DNA from: Diphasiastrum complanatum
Taxonomy: Eukaryota; Streptophyta; Lycopodiopsida; Lycopodiales; Lycopodiaceae
DNA: 64,000 nucleotides
NCBI GenBank assembly: GCA_029204225.1
Contig: CM055097.1
Coordinates: forward strand, 27,455,192-27,519,191
Direction: 5' to 3'
Position numbers and translations under genes: made by a program. The notes under the pieces are model-generated. The model made no database searches. It saw only the letters and a list, made by a program, of their open reading frames with translations, and was not told the DNA's origin. Below, piece after piece: positions 1 through 11,457 of the stretch. How positions within the stretch are numbered: the first letter of the stretch is position 1; each line of letters begins with the position of its first letter.

Positions 1-1849
1 ATAATCTTGAAGAAACTTCAATTAGGGCTCATAGAGACTTCAAGAGAACTTTGACCTTATGCTTTGCTCAAAAATGTACTTGAACACTTTAAATAAATAA
101 AACAAAACAGCAGTTTGAGAGGGACAATAACAGTTTGTATAGCATAATCATACCTTACTTACAAAATAGAGCTAGGAACGTTACCGGCCTCTCAGCAGAA
201 TATAAAACTGTAAGCTACAAACAACTAAGTAGCTTAGAGATGTAATTTGTTGATAAAGATTTCACAAGCTAATAGTTATTGACTATAACCTATAAGCTAA
301 TGAAGCTTATTTCTACTTATCCACAATAGTTTGACAATTTTTGGCACAAAAATATCATGTTCTAGGAATATTGTGCAGCGCTTGTGTGTAGTAGTCTAGA
401 CTCTAGATCAAGATAAAGTCAAGTTTATCAAAGGAAAAATGATTCCATTTTAGACATGGGAATGTTCTATTTTCTGTGCAAGCATAATCTGCCCACGAAA
501 AGTATCCTGCAACATTTCACAGTTATTCAATCGGATGTTTCTACTTCAAGTTATGGTGCCATACATAAAAAGAGAAGTATTACTCTTCAAGCACACTATT
601 TTCAGCATTAAGAAGCTTCTATAAGCGCTAATTTGTACCGGTTGCACCTTGCTGCAAAAAAAAACCACATGCCGATCATAAAATCAGTCTTCCTCGTGAC
701 ATTATGCCAACCACACACTCTACATCTTCTGAAATTCCTCCGGCATCGACGTAATTTCATAGCAGTTCAAAGAGGTAGATTTGAGGAGGGCTGCTAGAAA
801 AATCACTGCACTAAAATCTTGAGTGTTGAGAGGCTTGAAAAAACTTTTGATGATATATTTAATGAGGAAAAAAAAGTGATAAGCAATTAGTGTAACAAAA
901 AGGTGTTGATGAGATATAAGATGAGCCTATTTGTAGACTACATCCTTCTTTTGCCACTGATACGTTTTGTCTTGAGCAAGGTTTCTACAAAATTCAGGCC
1001 TCCATTTGCAACCACATGAGGCAAAACTATTGTATCTTCAGCTTCTTTGTTCCTACTCCATCTGAGAATATTCCACTAATAGAACCTCCTCCTGCCACTC
1101 ATATTCCATCTCCATTACACTCCTCTCCTGTACAGACAGATGTTCTATCCACTTGCTAGATTACTAGGTACTCGTCAACTTTTGTTCCTTCAACAGTGAC
1201 AACCTCTTCAAACAGTGTCTTCAACTCAAAATCTCAGCAGTTGGTCAGCATTGATTCCTTCACAAGCAGGTAGTTTTCAGCCTTTCAGCCAAGTTTTATG
1301 ATTATGTGAGGTAGCCCTGAACCCAACATTAGAACAGCTTGAGGCACCATTCAAAAGCAGCAGACAACAGTAGTAATAGCAGCCAGAAACTGTAACAACT
1401 TGGCATCCTGCAATCCAGCAACACTCTGCAACAAGCAAGGATGATGGGTTGAACGCCATCTGCAGCCCCAGAATAGCTAGCAGAAATAGTGGATGATTGG
1501 CCCGTTGATTTTAGCCTTCAAAAGGCCACGTGCAGCTTGCCATCATCCGTTGCAGATCTGGTTCAGCTAAAAAGGCCATTGATCTATTTTGCGGTTACAT
1601 GGAGTATTTGATGCTCAAACCACGTATGGAATTCTTACTTCAGCAATAATTCTTTTTTTCAAAGCTCGAGCATGGGATGATTTTGACTGATTACATAAAT
1701 CATTTAAGTCCATATGAATCAGCTTGCAAGAATTAATTAAAGTGTTCCCAAAGACAATGCTCTGGCTTCTTAACAATATACCTGCCCAATATAGTATTGT
1801 TATTTTCACATGATAATTGACCTAATCGGACTCTTGAGAATATGATAAT
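1..1849. other. Unassigned AT-rich DNA; possible copia linker fragment
   Basis: No gene or complete repeat can be supported. On the plus strand, about 1030-1160, one frame reads a Pro/Ser-rich stretch (PTPSENIPLIEPPPATH, then IPSPLHSS). It resembles the variable linker between integrase and reverse transcriptase in plant Ty1/copia polyproteins. The match is compositional only and the frame is soon broken. The rest shows no coding pattern. Confidence 0.25.
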
Positions 1850-2212
1850 GCATCACTTGAGGAAGAGGAGCGCACAGCATTCATTCATCGTAGGAGAGAC
1901 GAGGGAGAGAGAACACACAATGCTTGCAATAGATAATAGTAAAATACACAATGAGAAAGATGAAGTGAGAGGAGATGCAACGACCTCCTACTAGTGCTCC
2001 TAAAATATATATGGCCCACTTATCCAGTCCTTTTACGCTTAGGACCTGGACCATATCTGTTACATCATTGGCACCTTGTGCCATCTAGTTACTTATTTAC
2101 CAATGGGTACATTGCGAGTACAGTACAATAGATACTAACTTACAGTAATGTAATAATAAGCAGTTGCGGCTGACTAACATGGTGTTGGGGCCAGGTCATC
2201 ATGCTTCCAACA
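1850..2212 (-). mobile_element. Possible solo LTR (minus orientation)
   Basis: Read on the minus strand, a block starts TGTTGGAAGCATG at 2212. It carries a TATA-like CATATATATTTTA near 2004-2016, then a pyrimidine-rich stretch (CTCTCTCCCTCG). That is the U3-R-U5 order of a short plant LTR. I could not find a matching CA end with a target duplication, so the left border is a guess. It could also be a promoter-like piece of unrelated DNA. Confidence 0.3.
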
Positions 2213-2764
2213 TCTCACGTGCACGCGGTCTATTTTATAGATGTCATGGGCCCATGAAATATCTTGAACCTTGGGCTTCAAGTCAATCCTTCTTAACAAG
2301 ACCAGTACGAGCCTTTATTCCTTTCAATTCCTCCAGTTTTCAAAATTTCAAGGAGTCTTTTGGGCTTTTTCTTTGTAGTCTCTTGTATTTCCATACTAGA
2401 ATCTTTCCAAATGCCTTATTCCTACATATTACTTTCCTAGCTGGTCTGTTGAGACTTCATGTAGACTCATAGGATCATCTATTGTTAAGTAATCAAATCA
2501 TATTACTAACTTGTGGATCATGGGGACATTATGATCTTTTTATGACCGACAACACGGGTCCCATTTACACAAAAGAGACATAATAATCCAGCACCACATG
2601 GGTGGAGTACAAATTGAATGAAAACTTTCCTTTTTGCAAATGTTTTAAGGAAGAAAGACACTATGAACCATTCAAATAGGTAGTGAAATCATTGACCTTG
2701 TCAATATCATGCACATATAAACACATCCATTGACCAAATGAAGAGCAACCGTGTTAACTGTAAA
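2213..2764. other. Unassigned interval left of the copia relic
   Basis: There is no supported gene. Short open frames on both strands are small and lack motifs. The right part may be badly decayed integrase of the adjacent copia element, but no integrase motif survives. Confidence 0.3.
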
Positions 2765-3440
2765 TTTTGAATTCAATCCACCGGGCAGTTATTGACTTTG
2801 CAATTCCACAAGCCTCACACACTTTGCCACATCTTGAGAATGATTTGGGGAGGCCAAGAGCAAGCGCCTTGGAGGACATAGATTCCATTGTTTGACGAAG
2901 GATGCCCTAATCTTTTATGCCATAGCTCCACTTGTGTCATCTCCTCCCTAACCATGTTTACACTTGCAATGGCCACATTAGCATCCAACTTAAAAAGTCT
3001 TCCTTGCTTAATGCCAATAGCTATGCACTTCTCACTTTTCAAGATGGAACACACTCCATTCTTGAAATGTACATCTAGTCCATTATCCATCAATTGTCCA
3101 ACACCAAGCAAATTTTTAGTGATGGATGGAACATACAAGACATTATCTAGATCTATCTTTTTAGACGATCCTAAGCATAATGGAATAGTTTCAATACCAT
3201 CTATTTTACATTTTTGATCACTAGCAGTGTAGATAGATTTCTTAGAATTTTACAAGAAAGTAAAGTAGAGAAAAAATGCTTGTTAAATGACATGTGGAAA
3301 CTAGCCCCACTATCAATCCACCATGTATCTTTGCTTGATGTTGGATTTAATGCTACCATCAAGGATGTGTTGAAACCCTCTTCCTCCTCTTGTGCTAGGT
3401 TGCCTTGATCTTCATTGTGCATTCTACTTTTTAAAGCATT
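2765..3440 (-). pseudogene. Copia protease and pre-integrase region, truncated
   Basis: The aspartic protease active site is visible as TWWIDSGASFHM in the frame ending at 3201. The next frame continues with YVPSITKNLLGVGQLMDNG and the pre-integrase motif LWHKRLGHPS. It ends with CEACGIAKS, the Cys pair of the integrase zinc-binding HHCC domain. At least one frameshift, near 3140-3200, and a truncation remove the catalytic core. The motif order (protease, GAG_pre-integrase, zinc domain) is standard for Ty1/copia. The protease would cleave the polyprotein in an intact copy. Confidence 0.8.
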
Positions 3441-4195
3441 CAAAAGCAAAGTGTCTTTTCCTTCCACAAAAGAAACACTTCAGCTTGGCTTTGTTCCCCT
3501 TTGGAGGTAGATCCACCATCCTTGACCTCGGCCTCATTGCCTTGGTGCTTCTTGAATGATTGGGACTTCTTTTTGCCTTTGGATGTGAAATTTGCTTTTT
3601 CATCACCTTGTAGTGACATAGACCCCATCCTAGCTTTGAGGTGTAGAATCCTACTCTCCTCGGCCACAAGTACATTATGTAATTGGTCTTGGATGGCAAA
3701 TGTTTGAACAAGATTGGTGAACTCATCACCAAGTTCATTCAATATGACTTGTACTAGTTTTTTATCTTGGATTTTGACTCCAATTGAGCCCAATTCTTTG
3801 TTTAAAGATTTGATTCTTAGGACATATCCTTGTCCACTTTCTCCATTTCCCTTCATGCTTTGGAGTACTTGATTCCTTAGCATGAGTACTCTAGAGGTGT
3901 TGTTGGATTCATAAATGTTCTTTAGTGAATCCCAAACCTCTTTGGATGATGCACAAGAAGCTACCTCTTTCAAGAGGTCATTGCTTACATTCATCTTTAA
4001 GCAATGCAAGGCCAATCTAGCCTTCTTGTATTTCAATTGTTCTTGAGCTCCTTGAGGTTCTTCCTCAACTCCAAGAACAATATCATAGAGGTCATGGATC
4101 ACAAATAGTGATTCCATCCTCACTTTCCATATGGAATAATTTGTGAATGTTAGTCTCTCACAAGATTCTAACAAAAATCCACCCATGGAAGACAT
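3424..4195 (-). pseudogene. Copia gag (UBN2-type) with CCHC zinc knuckle
   Basis: This is the capsid and nucleic-acid-binding part of a copia polyprotein. The likely start is the methionine of MSSMGGF at 4195; an in-frame extension reaches 4225. The sequence shows the UBN2 gag signature (RLTFTNYSIWKVRMESL near the start, then KEVWDSLKNIYE), followed by a Lys-rich tail. One frameshift near 3450-3700 separates it from the zinc knuckle CFFCGRKRHFAFEC (CX2CX4HX4C, all four metal ligands kept). The protein would package element RNA in virus-like particles. The first 230 or so codons are uninterrupted, so decay is moderate. Neighbours are the leader upstream and the protease downstream. Confidence 0.85.
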
Positions 4196-4776
4196 TATAA
4201 ATGGTTTGCTCTTTGAAATGCACAAAGATCTCTGAATATGAATGATCTAAGATAGACTTCAAGTTAACTAAAAAGCTTCTAGTCTTGTCCCTATCAAACT
4301 AGCCCAAGCTTGAATGATGGTGTAATAGATCCACTCAAAATTCCTAGCAAAACACACTCTCAAAAATTTATTATAGCACCTTTTTGCTTGATATCACTTC
4401 ACACTCTTAAGATCTAAACAAATCAGCCTTAATGATCTGATCTAACGCTTCAAATGAAATGCTTCAATGATTCAAGCCTCTATTTGATCATTAGCATTTG
4501 ATAGATTGAACCTAGATATAGACTATGCACCAAAAAGCATGAAATTTGGACTAGTATGCAAGATTTTGGACCAAAAGCAATTATGGAACTTGTTTTGACA
4601 ACAGCTGTATGGCCTCACACGTGTGGACAGTACACCTGTAGCCCACAATCGATTTGGACCAAAACAATTGAAGCTACCACTCTCTTAGAGCTCGCCCACA
4701 CAAGATTAGATCAAAATCAACAATTTGACAATGATTTTCAAATGTTAGAGGGTCATTACATTCCTCTTGTACCAAT

Positions 4777-4787
4777 CTCTGATACCA
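4777..4787 (-). promoter_or_regulatory. Primer binding site, initiator tRNA-Met type
   Basis: The minus strand reads TGGTATCAGAG immediately after the LTR end. This is the standard plant copia site for priming minus-strand DNA synthesis by initiator tRNA-Met. Confidence 0.85.
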
Positions 4788-5509
4788 TGTTGATTTTCTG
4801 AATTTAGGACAATGATTGATTGTACTAATCAATCTACAAGAGGTATTGATTGCCAAATCAAAGGATTCATCAAGTTCTATTGACTAGATCTTGATCTAGA
4901 AGCCAATCACTACTATTTAGCAAGATCAATGAATGTAATAGCAAAAATCTATCAAGGGCGGCCTCACACGTGTGGAAAACAGTCATTGTACGGACTGTGA
5001 CCAGAGAGCAAAGTACAATAACTTTTCCAAGCATAAAATCACAATTCTAATGTGGCAATCTCAAGCAAATTGCATAGAATGGAAATGTCTCAGTACTTCT
5101 CATTAGAATTGGTGATCTCTTTATAGATCAAGTACAATGTACATCTTATCAAGTACATCTAGATCCGACATTTGGGAGCATTTACTAATTCACATGGAAG
5201 TGCAAGCTAATTACAAGGAAATTGACCAAAATGACTTTTTCTTAGATTCTAGTCAAAAGTCAAGTTCACACTTGTGTAGATTTATCTAAAATGAATCTAA
5301 CTATATACAAGTACATTTTCCACTTCCTTTCACGTGTGGGAACAGGCTCCACACATGTGAGATCTCAATATGAATCTAGATCTCAAGATTAACATATTAC
5401 ATCAACCAAGTTAGAAGTGACAATTTCAACAAATACACACTTGCAACTAGAAAATATATATTTGACAATTTATGAGTGTGAAGCTTCCTTCCTCATATCA
5501 AGGTTGACA
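4788..5509 (-). repeat. 5' LTR of the copia relic
   Basis: The plus-strand left border TGTTGATTTT directly abuts the primer site. The right border is GGTTGACA, giving TGTCAACC...AATCAACA in element orientation. The length is about 722 bp. It contains two CACGTG-type palindromes (4968-4977 and about 5333). The right border is inferred from the TG...CA rule, because no second LTR copy is present for comparison. Confidence 0.65.
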
Positions 5510-5676
5510 GGACCATGATGGCAATCTTTAAATTACATATACTTCATTCAAATTTGAGTAAAACCCATCTAGTCCATATCGAGGTAGAGATGTGCTGACT
5601 TCACTACAATATACAGAAGAAAGTGTAATATTGACAATGAGCTACAACGTTTTCAAAAGATGGGCTTACACAATAC

Positions 5677-8600
5677 CTGGGGATGTAGGGAAATGATTGC
5701 AAAGCCAAGGACCAGGACTAATGTTGTGATGATGAAGAAAAGGTTTAGTTGGCAATCGTGACCTGTTGGAGTAAACCAATGAAATAGAAACCCGGAGACT
5801 ACAAAGCTTGCCAAGTAGCAAAACAATGAAACAACAAGCAACGCTATGTACCTGCCAACATGGACATCCATTGAAACATTCAAAGTCTATACTACTGAAA
5901 AAAGCGAGTTGGCCTAACAAAGATTGAATGAGAAAACTTAGAATTTTTGAAATAAAGGTCAAGGAATAGGTTGGGGAACAAACCAGAATTGTTCATCCTT
6001 GGCAACCCATGCCTCATTCCAATTATGGGTAAAATCCAGCAGAATGACCACTTGAACAAGTAAAAATAAACCTGAGCCAAACCTAGACACTTGACCTGGA
6101 TTTGGCAAACACGTAATCATTAGTTGTGCTCCACCAAGTGGGGGTTAGAACCATAAAACCCCTCAACTATGATGAAGGACAAACTAATATGCCATACAAT
6201 ACATGGCTCAAAAATGTCCTGAAATTAGTGATGTATGCAACTTAGAATGTGACGTGTCATTACTGTCAGTCAAAAGCCAGATTTACTTTAATGTTATACT
6301 TTGACTCTATGTAAGATGTTCATGAATTTATCTACCACTTTCATGATGCTAAATCAGTGTTGCTCATTCAACATATATCTGTAAAAAAGTGCAGGTGATA
6401 TAAGAACTAATAAGTGCACTCATTACAATATATATCATACAGAAAGTAAGATGCTTATGTTTTTCTCAAGTGATCATAATTTGGAAGAAAAGAATGATTT
6501 CAACAATAATGAGATCATAAAATCAGAAAAAACTTTCCAGCCATAACCATAATATTGACTTACAAAACAAGTAGGTCATGAGATGCAGGAAAGGGTGGGT
6601 CTTGGAAGTTGGGAGACAAAAGAGGCGTATAAGATGAAACAAGAGAGATCCAAGTGTTTATAGAAAAAGAACTTGAAAAGATCTGCAAAAAAATGTACAA
6701 AATTACAATGACCTCTGTTATAAACTCATTAACAATGCAAAGAGAAACAGTGGCTATCTATGCAACAAGAAATATGTTATAATGTTTACAAGTACAAACA
6801 TAGAAAATAGCATTTTAACAAGCAATCTAACAACATAGAGTGAAAAATGTTATCGCAAAAAGAGGATTTAAAGTGCTCATTGAACCTAATAACACCCTTT
6901 CACTACCACTCTGTCATATTAGTTCCAATAGAGGATTTAAAGTCCTTATTGAAGATTTATTTATGTCTTTTAGGTACATAAGACTAAAAAGAGTACATTT
7001 CAAGAGTGTTCATACTATGGGAGTGTAGAGCATCTCCAAAACAATTAAAATTGATCTAAACAGAAAACCAACTCATACAACAGTGTCATAAACACGTGCG
7101 TAAAGAAAACTGACAAAGTCTATGAGTGAAAGCATAACTCTTAATCTATCCATGAAAGTAGAGATAAAGGATAGACGAAAATAAGAGATCATCCAATGGC
7201 ATCCTATTGTAGAGGTAAAAACAAGGTGTGATAGAAGTCGTTGTTATCACTGATGTAGGCAGTGCAATGCATGGCATACATCATGATGCACAAGAAGAGG
7301 TGGATGTGCTCAAAGCTTGGCTCTCGAAGCTGTGCTGGTCTCCTGGTTTGACAACGACGTCTCTAATCACAACGTTTGAAATGACTCTAAATCATCTATC
7401 TAAAGGGCGATGCTTGGAGAAAAAGGATGTGATACAGACTGCATCTACGTACATACCATAGTTGCAGCGCGATTCCCGAATCGCGATTCCGATTCGCGAT
7501 TCGGGATTTTCCCAAAATCGTGTAGAATCGATTTTTTTTTTTTTTTGAAATTTTTTTAGGCAGTATGGGTTAGATGAAAGCTCTAATCGAGGGGATTATG
7601 ATTGTGTAGTTTGCCGACTGTTTCGGGTGCGAAACACCAAAAAGTGTGTTTTCACTCGGGGAGTTGGAAGGCCAAATCATGAAGAGGCCTTACCGTCGGG
7701 GCCGGGGTCTACCGGCAGCCCCCAGACCCCGCCATTGGGGGGCGTTGCCCCCCAAACCCCCCACCAGGGGGCTACCGTCCCCCGAACCCCCCGTTTCTCG
7801 GGGGGCTACTGTCCCCCGAACCCCCTAGAGCTTCTTGCTATATAGACACTGTAGATAAAATTGCCACCACCCCCCTGTAGATAAAAATGGGGTCCAAATG
7901 CGCGCCGAGAAGGGCCCAATATTTATGCCCCCAACTGTATGTACATTGCACTCACATCTCCAGTGAACCAATTGCAAAAGTGATCATCATCCATACAGTT
8001 GATAGTCCAAACTGTAGCATTAACATTTACTGAAAACCAGAGCAAATGACAACCGGATAGCTACTGAAAATAAGATCTGTTTGTGCCTCATCTACTGCAC
8101 TTCTGAGAGGCAAAACGCTGGTTTGACCATTGATCCCCTAAAGAAAATTTCAGCAATAAGCTATTTTTCCAAAAAAAAAAAAAAAAAAAAAAAAAATTAT
8201 TTTTTGCGATTCTGGGTCGCGACTCACGATTCGCAGAATCACGACCCGCGAATCGCAGACCCAGCGAATCGAGATTCGCTGCAACTATGGTACATACACT
8301 GGTATTGCAGCGATTCTCACTCCTCGAACAAAAAAGCTCTTGTATCATAAGTGCAACACATCTCTAATTCTCCTACGAGAAGCTTATGGTGAAAAAGGCA
8401 ATAGCATCTATCCTTAATCTCATGGTATATATGCCAGCAAAAAATAAAATGCTCTTCCACCTCAACCTCACCCATGGTACATCTGGTAGATTCCGTCTTC
8501 CCAAGAGATCCAACGGAAGAACCCTATCTCCACGTGTAGCTGATGTGATGAAACTCTAGGCTCTCTGAATGAAACTAGAGTCTAGGTATTGCAGCAAAAG

Positions 8601-11402
8601 CAGGTGCTGTTATCTACAAGAACTTAGAAGTGAGTCCTATAAAAATCTAGTTTGATCCCCAAAGGGCCCAGCCAAACTCTTTAAACAAATGATCTAAGAT
8701 AAACTATTCAATATAGGAGTGGCTCCTCTCCGAAAGGTGTGATATAGAGATGCCAACTAGCGCTTGAAGAGCGAATACTAACTTAAAGTCACTTCCCTAC
8801 TCATGGAGTTCTGTAGATGATGCCAAAACTAGTCAAGAATATTTGCTACTATTAGTATCTATATCTCCAAATTTGGGAGTCAAGCGGCTCAACTCAAGAT
8901 GGGACATTTGCAGCCCGTCACATGTGGTTTAAGTGTGAGAAGACATTCCCAGGCTGCAACTGATTGACATTCGGGTCCTGTCACAACCTACACAACCACA
9001 CACTGGGGTAAGTGCCAACTAAATGTGTTTTTCAAATTTGCTGTGGGGGTGATTGCCAAAATTGTTAACACTTCGCAGCATGCGTTGTGCACAACTAACA
9101 TGTGTCATGTAATCCAGTGTCACTGTGAGGAATGGGATCATCTTCTCTATGATTCAAACTAAAAAAAGAGGAATAAATTGTCCAAGCATTTGTTGGATAG
9201 ATTGGTGTTGTTAAGAATCATTAATCTGATGTTTTTATAAAAGCTCAAAATGCAATACTGCACAATTAAATTAGATTTATAGTTTATCTAGTTCACTTTA
9301 TTTCCAATCGTGATCGGGACCAAGGTTACTAGCCGATTCAAATCAGCCAATTCGAATAGGGCCGATTCGTCCAGTTTGAATTGGAAAACAGTTCGAACCG
9401 GGGAAAAAAATTACGTGTTTTTGGGTTTTTTTCCCGCTTAGAACACTTCAAACCGCGGCCTATGGTAATTATGATCGGAACTTGACCGACTATTGACATA
9501 TCAGTCGGGCACTTGTCCCGTAACTGGCTACTTGGACTAGCCAGGTAGCCATATGTAGGAAAATTAGATGTACAATGTCATCTATAGTTTTGCTATACTC
9601 GAGGGCATGTCTCGAGTTTGTTAGTCAAATATGGCCATACTGAGCCTAACTCTAGTTCGACAGGTGGTAGGCTAATTTTAGGACACTTGTTAGAGACATG
9701 CAGTTTTGTTGTTTCCTATGTATACTGCATTTCTTCGTTATTCAATAACTTTTGTTGTGCCATCTTTGAGAGGTTGAGGTGCTTGAGCTATGGTGATTGT
9801 GTTTGTGATCTGCATACTACACTAGATGCTCATTAGATTAACATGGTATCAAAGTCGGAATTTGTTGATTATGCATATGCTACGTCAAAAACAAAGAGCA
9901 TATGTCAAAAACAAAGTGGTCATTTGAAATGCTCATTGAATTCTACTAGCTGCTTATTGGTGAGGGCATGATCTTATGGTGGCAGTAAGATATCCTTAGG
10001 TTGAGCATCAGTCGCTCATTAATGTCATTTTACAGGTCTGTGCTTGTGCCTAATAGGATATCGGCCTAGCTACATGGAGGATGACAACCTCATGGTGGCA
10101 GTGGGATTTCCTCAGTTTGAGCCATGTCGCTCATGTGGTCCACTTGTGTGCAAGTCAGATTGAAAACAAGTCAGATGGCAAGAGTGTGGTAGACTCTTTA
10201 TGTGAGCATTGTGTTTGCATGATACTTTGTGTTGTCCAACCTGAACTTGAGCATGTATGTCAAGTGATTTGTTGGCGTGCTTGAGTGTGAGTTTAGTACA
10301 TAGTAGCAGGAACATGGATAACATCTTCTAGACACTCCAAACATTGCTACAGGTTATTGTTTTACACTCCTACTGCATTTGAGCTTTAGGGAGAGTGTTA
10401 AGAATTAGATTTATTGTAAGCTCAAAATGCGATATTGTACAATTAAATTAGATTTACAGTTTATCTAGTTTACTGTATTTTCAGTAGTGACTTGATCCGC
10501 TATTGACATATCAATCGGCGGGCACTTGTCCCATAACTGGCTACTTGGACTCCATAGTACATACGTAGGAAAATCAAATATACAATGTCATCTATAGTAT
10601 TTGCTATACTTGAGGGCATGTCTCGAGTTTTGGTGTTTCCCATGTATACTATATTTCTTTGTTATTTGATAGATTTTGAAGTGCTCCAAGAGACCATGCT
10701 GAGGAGGATGTATACGCAGTCCTGCATAGTGAGGCCGTAGTAGCTGAAGGTTAAAATTTATCCCAATTTCTCACCCAAATCTCTTGAGTCCTAGAGTTCC
10801 AACTTCCATGAGATTTATGATTAGATTTTAGCCTTTAGGGCTCAATGAACTAGTTGACAAAGTTCAAACGTTTTACTTATTAGTTAAAACTTAACAAACT
10901 ACAATAATTGTTGTAAGTCTGCAATCCTTGTCAATCCTTGTGTGCCTAGATTTTGGAGATTGGAACTACATTTGACTCCACATCTATGGAATTTGAATTG
11001 GGAAGTTGGATTTTGGAGACTGGAAACATTGATACCTTACACCATGGGTTGACAACTTGACCTAATCAAGACCCAACTGCTAAAGATATGGGCCTAGACT
11101 TCTAAGACTAACAAGGTATCTAAGGACTATTAGTCCGCCAATAAGTGTATCTCAATTCATAAGTCATACATCTTTGCATCTCACTGGAGGAACCTCTTTC
11201 TACTTGTGTATGGTTTCTCAAGTGGGGTGTCATTTGTTCCACCCATATTTGTTCCATGTAAATAGCACTTAGCTCTTCAAGCTTGAGGTGATATTTCGAA
11301 TTTATTGATATTTGCTCATCAAGGAACTGCATGAAATGCTCTCAAAAAAAATTTGCAAACAGAATATTTACTAGTGTCGAGGATTAATTCTGGATGAGTA
11401 AA

Positions 11403-11457
<55 letters not shown>

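Larger units (their letters stand above)
2765..5509 (-). mobile_element. Truncated Ty1/copia retrotransposon: 5' LTR, PBS, gag, protease, start of integrase
   Basis: The element reads on the minus strand. The 5' LTR is 4788-5509 and the primer site 4777-4787, followed by a leader, gag, protease and the pre-integrase zinc region. It breaks off near 2765, just after the integrase signature CEACGIAK. No integrase core, reverse transcriptase or 3' LTR is present, so most of pol has been deleted or lies outside. It sits downstream of SERINC exon 5, probably within the gene's last visible intron and in the same orientation as the gene. The leader resembles that of the gag-only element at 30156-35574 (a shared block with CCTCACACGTGTG followed by CAGCCCACAA), so the two families are related. 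Confidence 0.85.

Noticed and set aside
1881-2084. 67-codon open frame on the minus strand
   Set aside because: It lies inside the possible LTR and has no protein motif; it reads through a TATA-like element.
10081-10324. Overlapping 67- and 70-codon frames on opposite strands
   Set aside because: They lie in the non-coding interior of the small copia relic and lack motifs.
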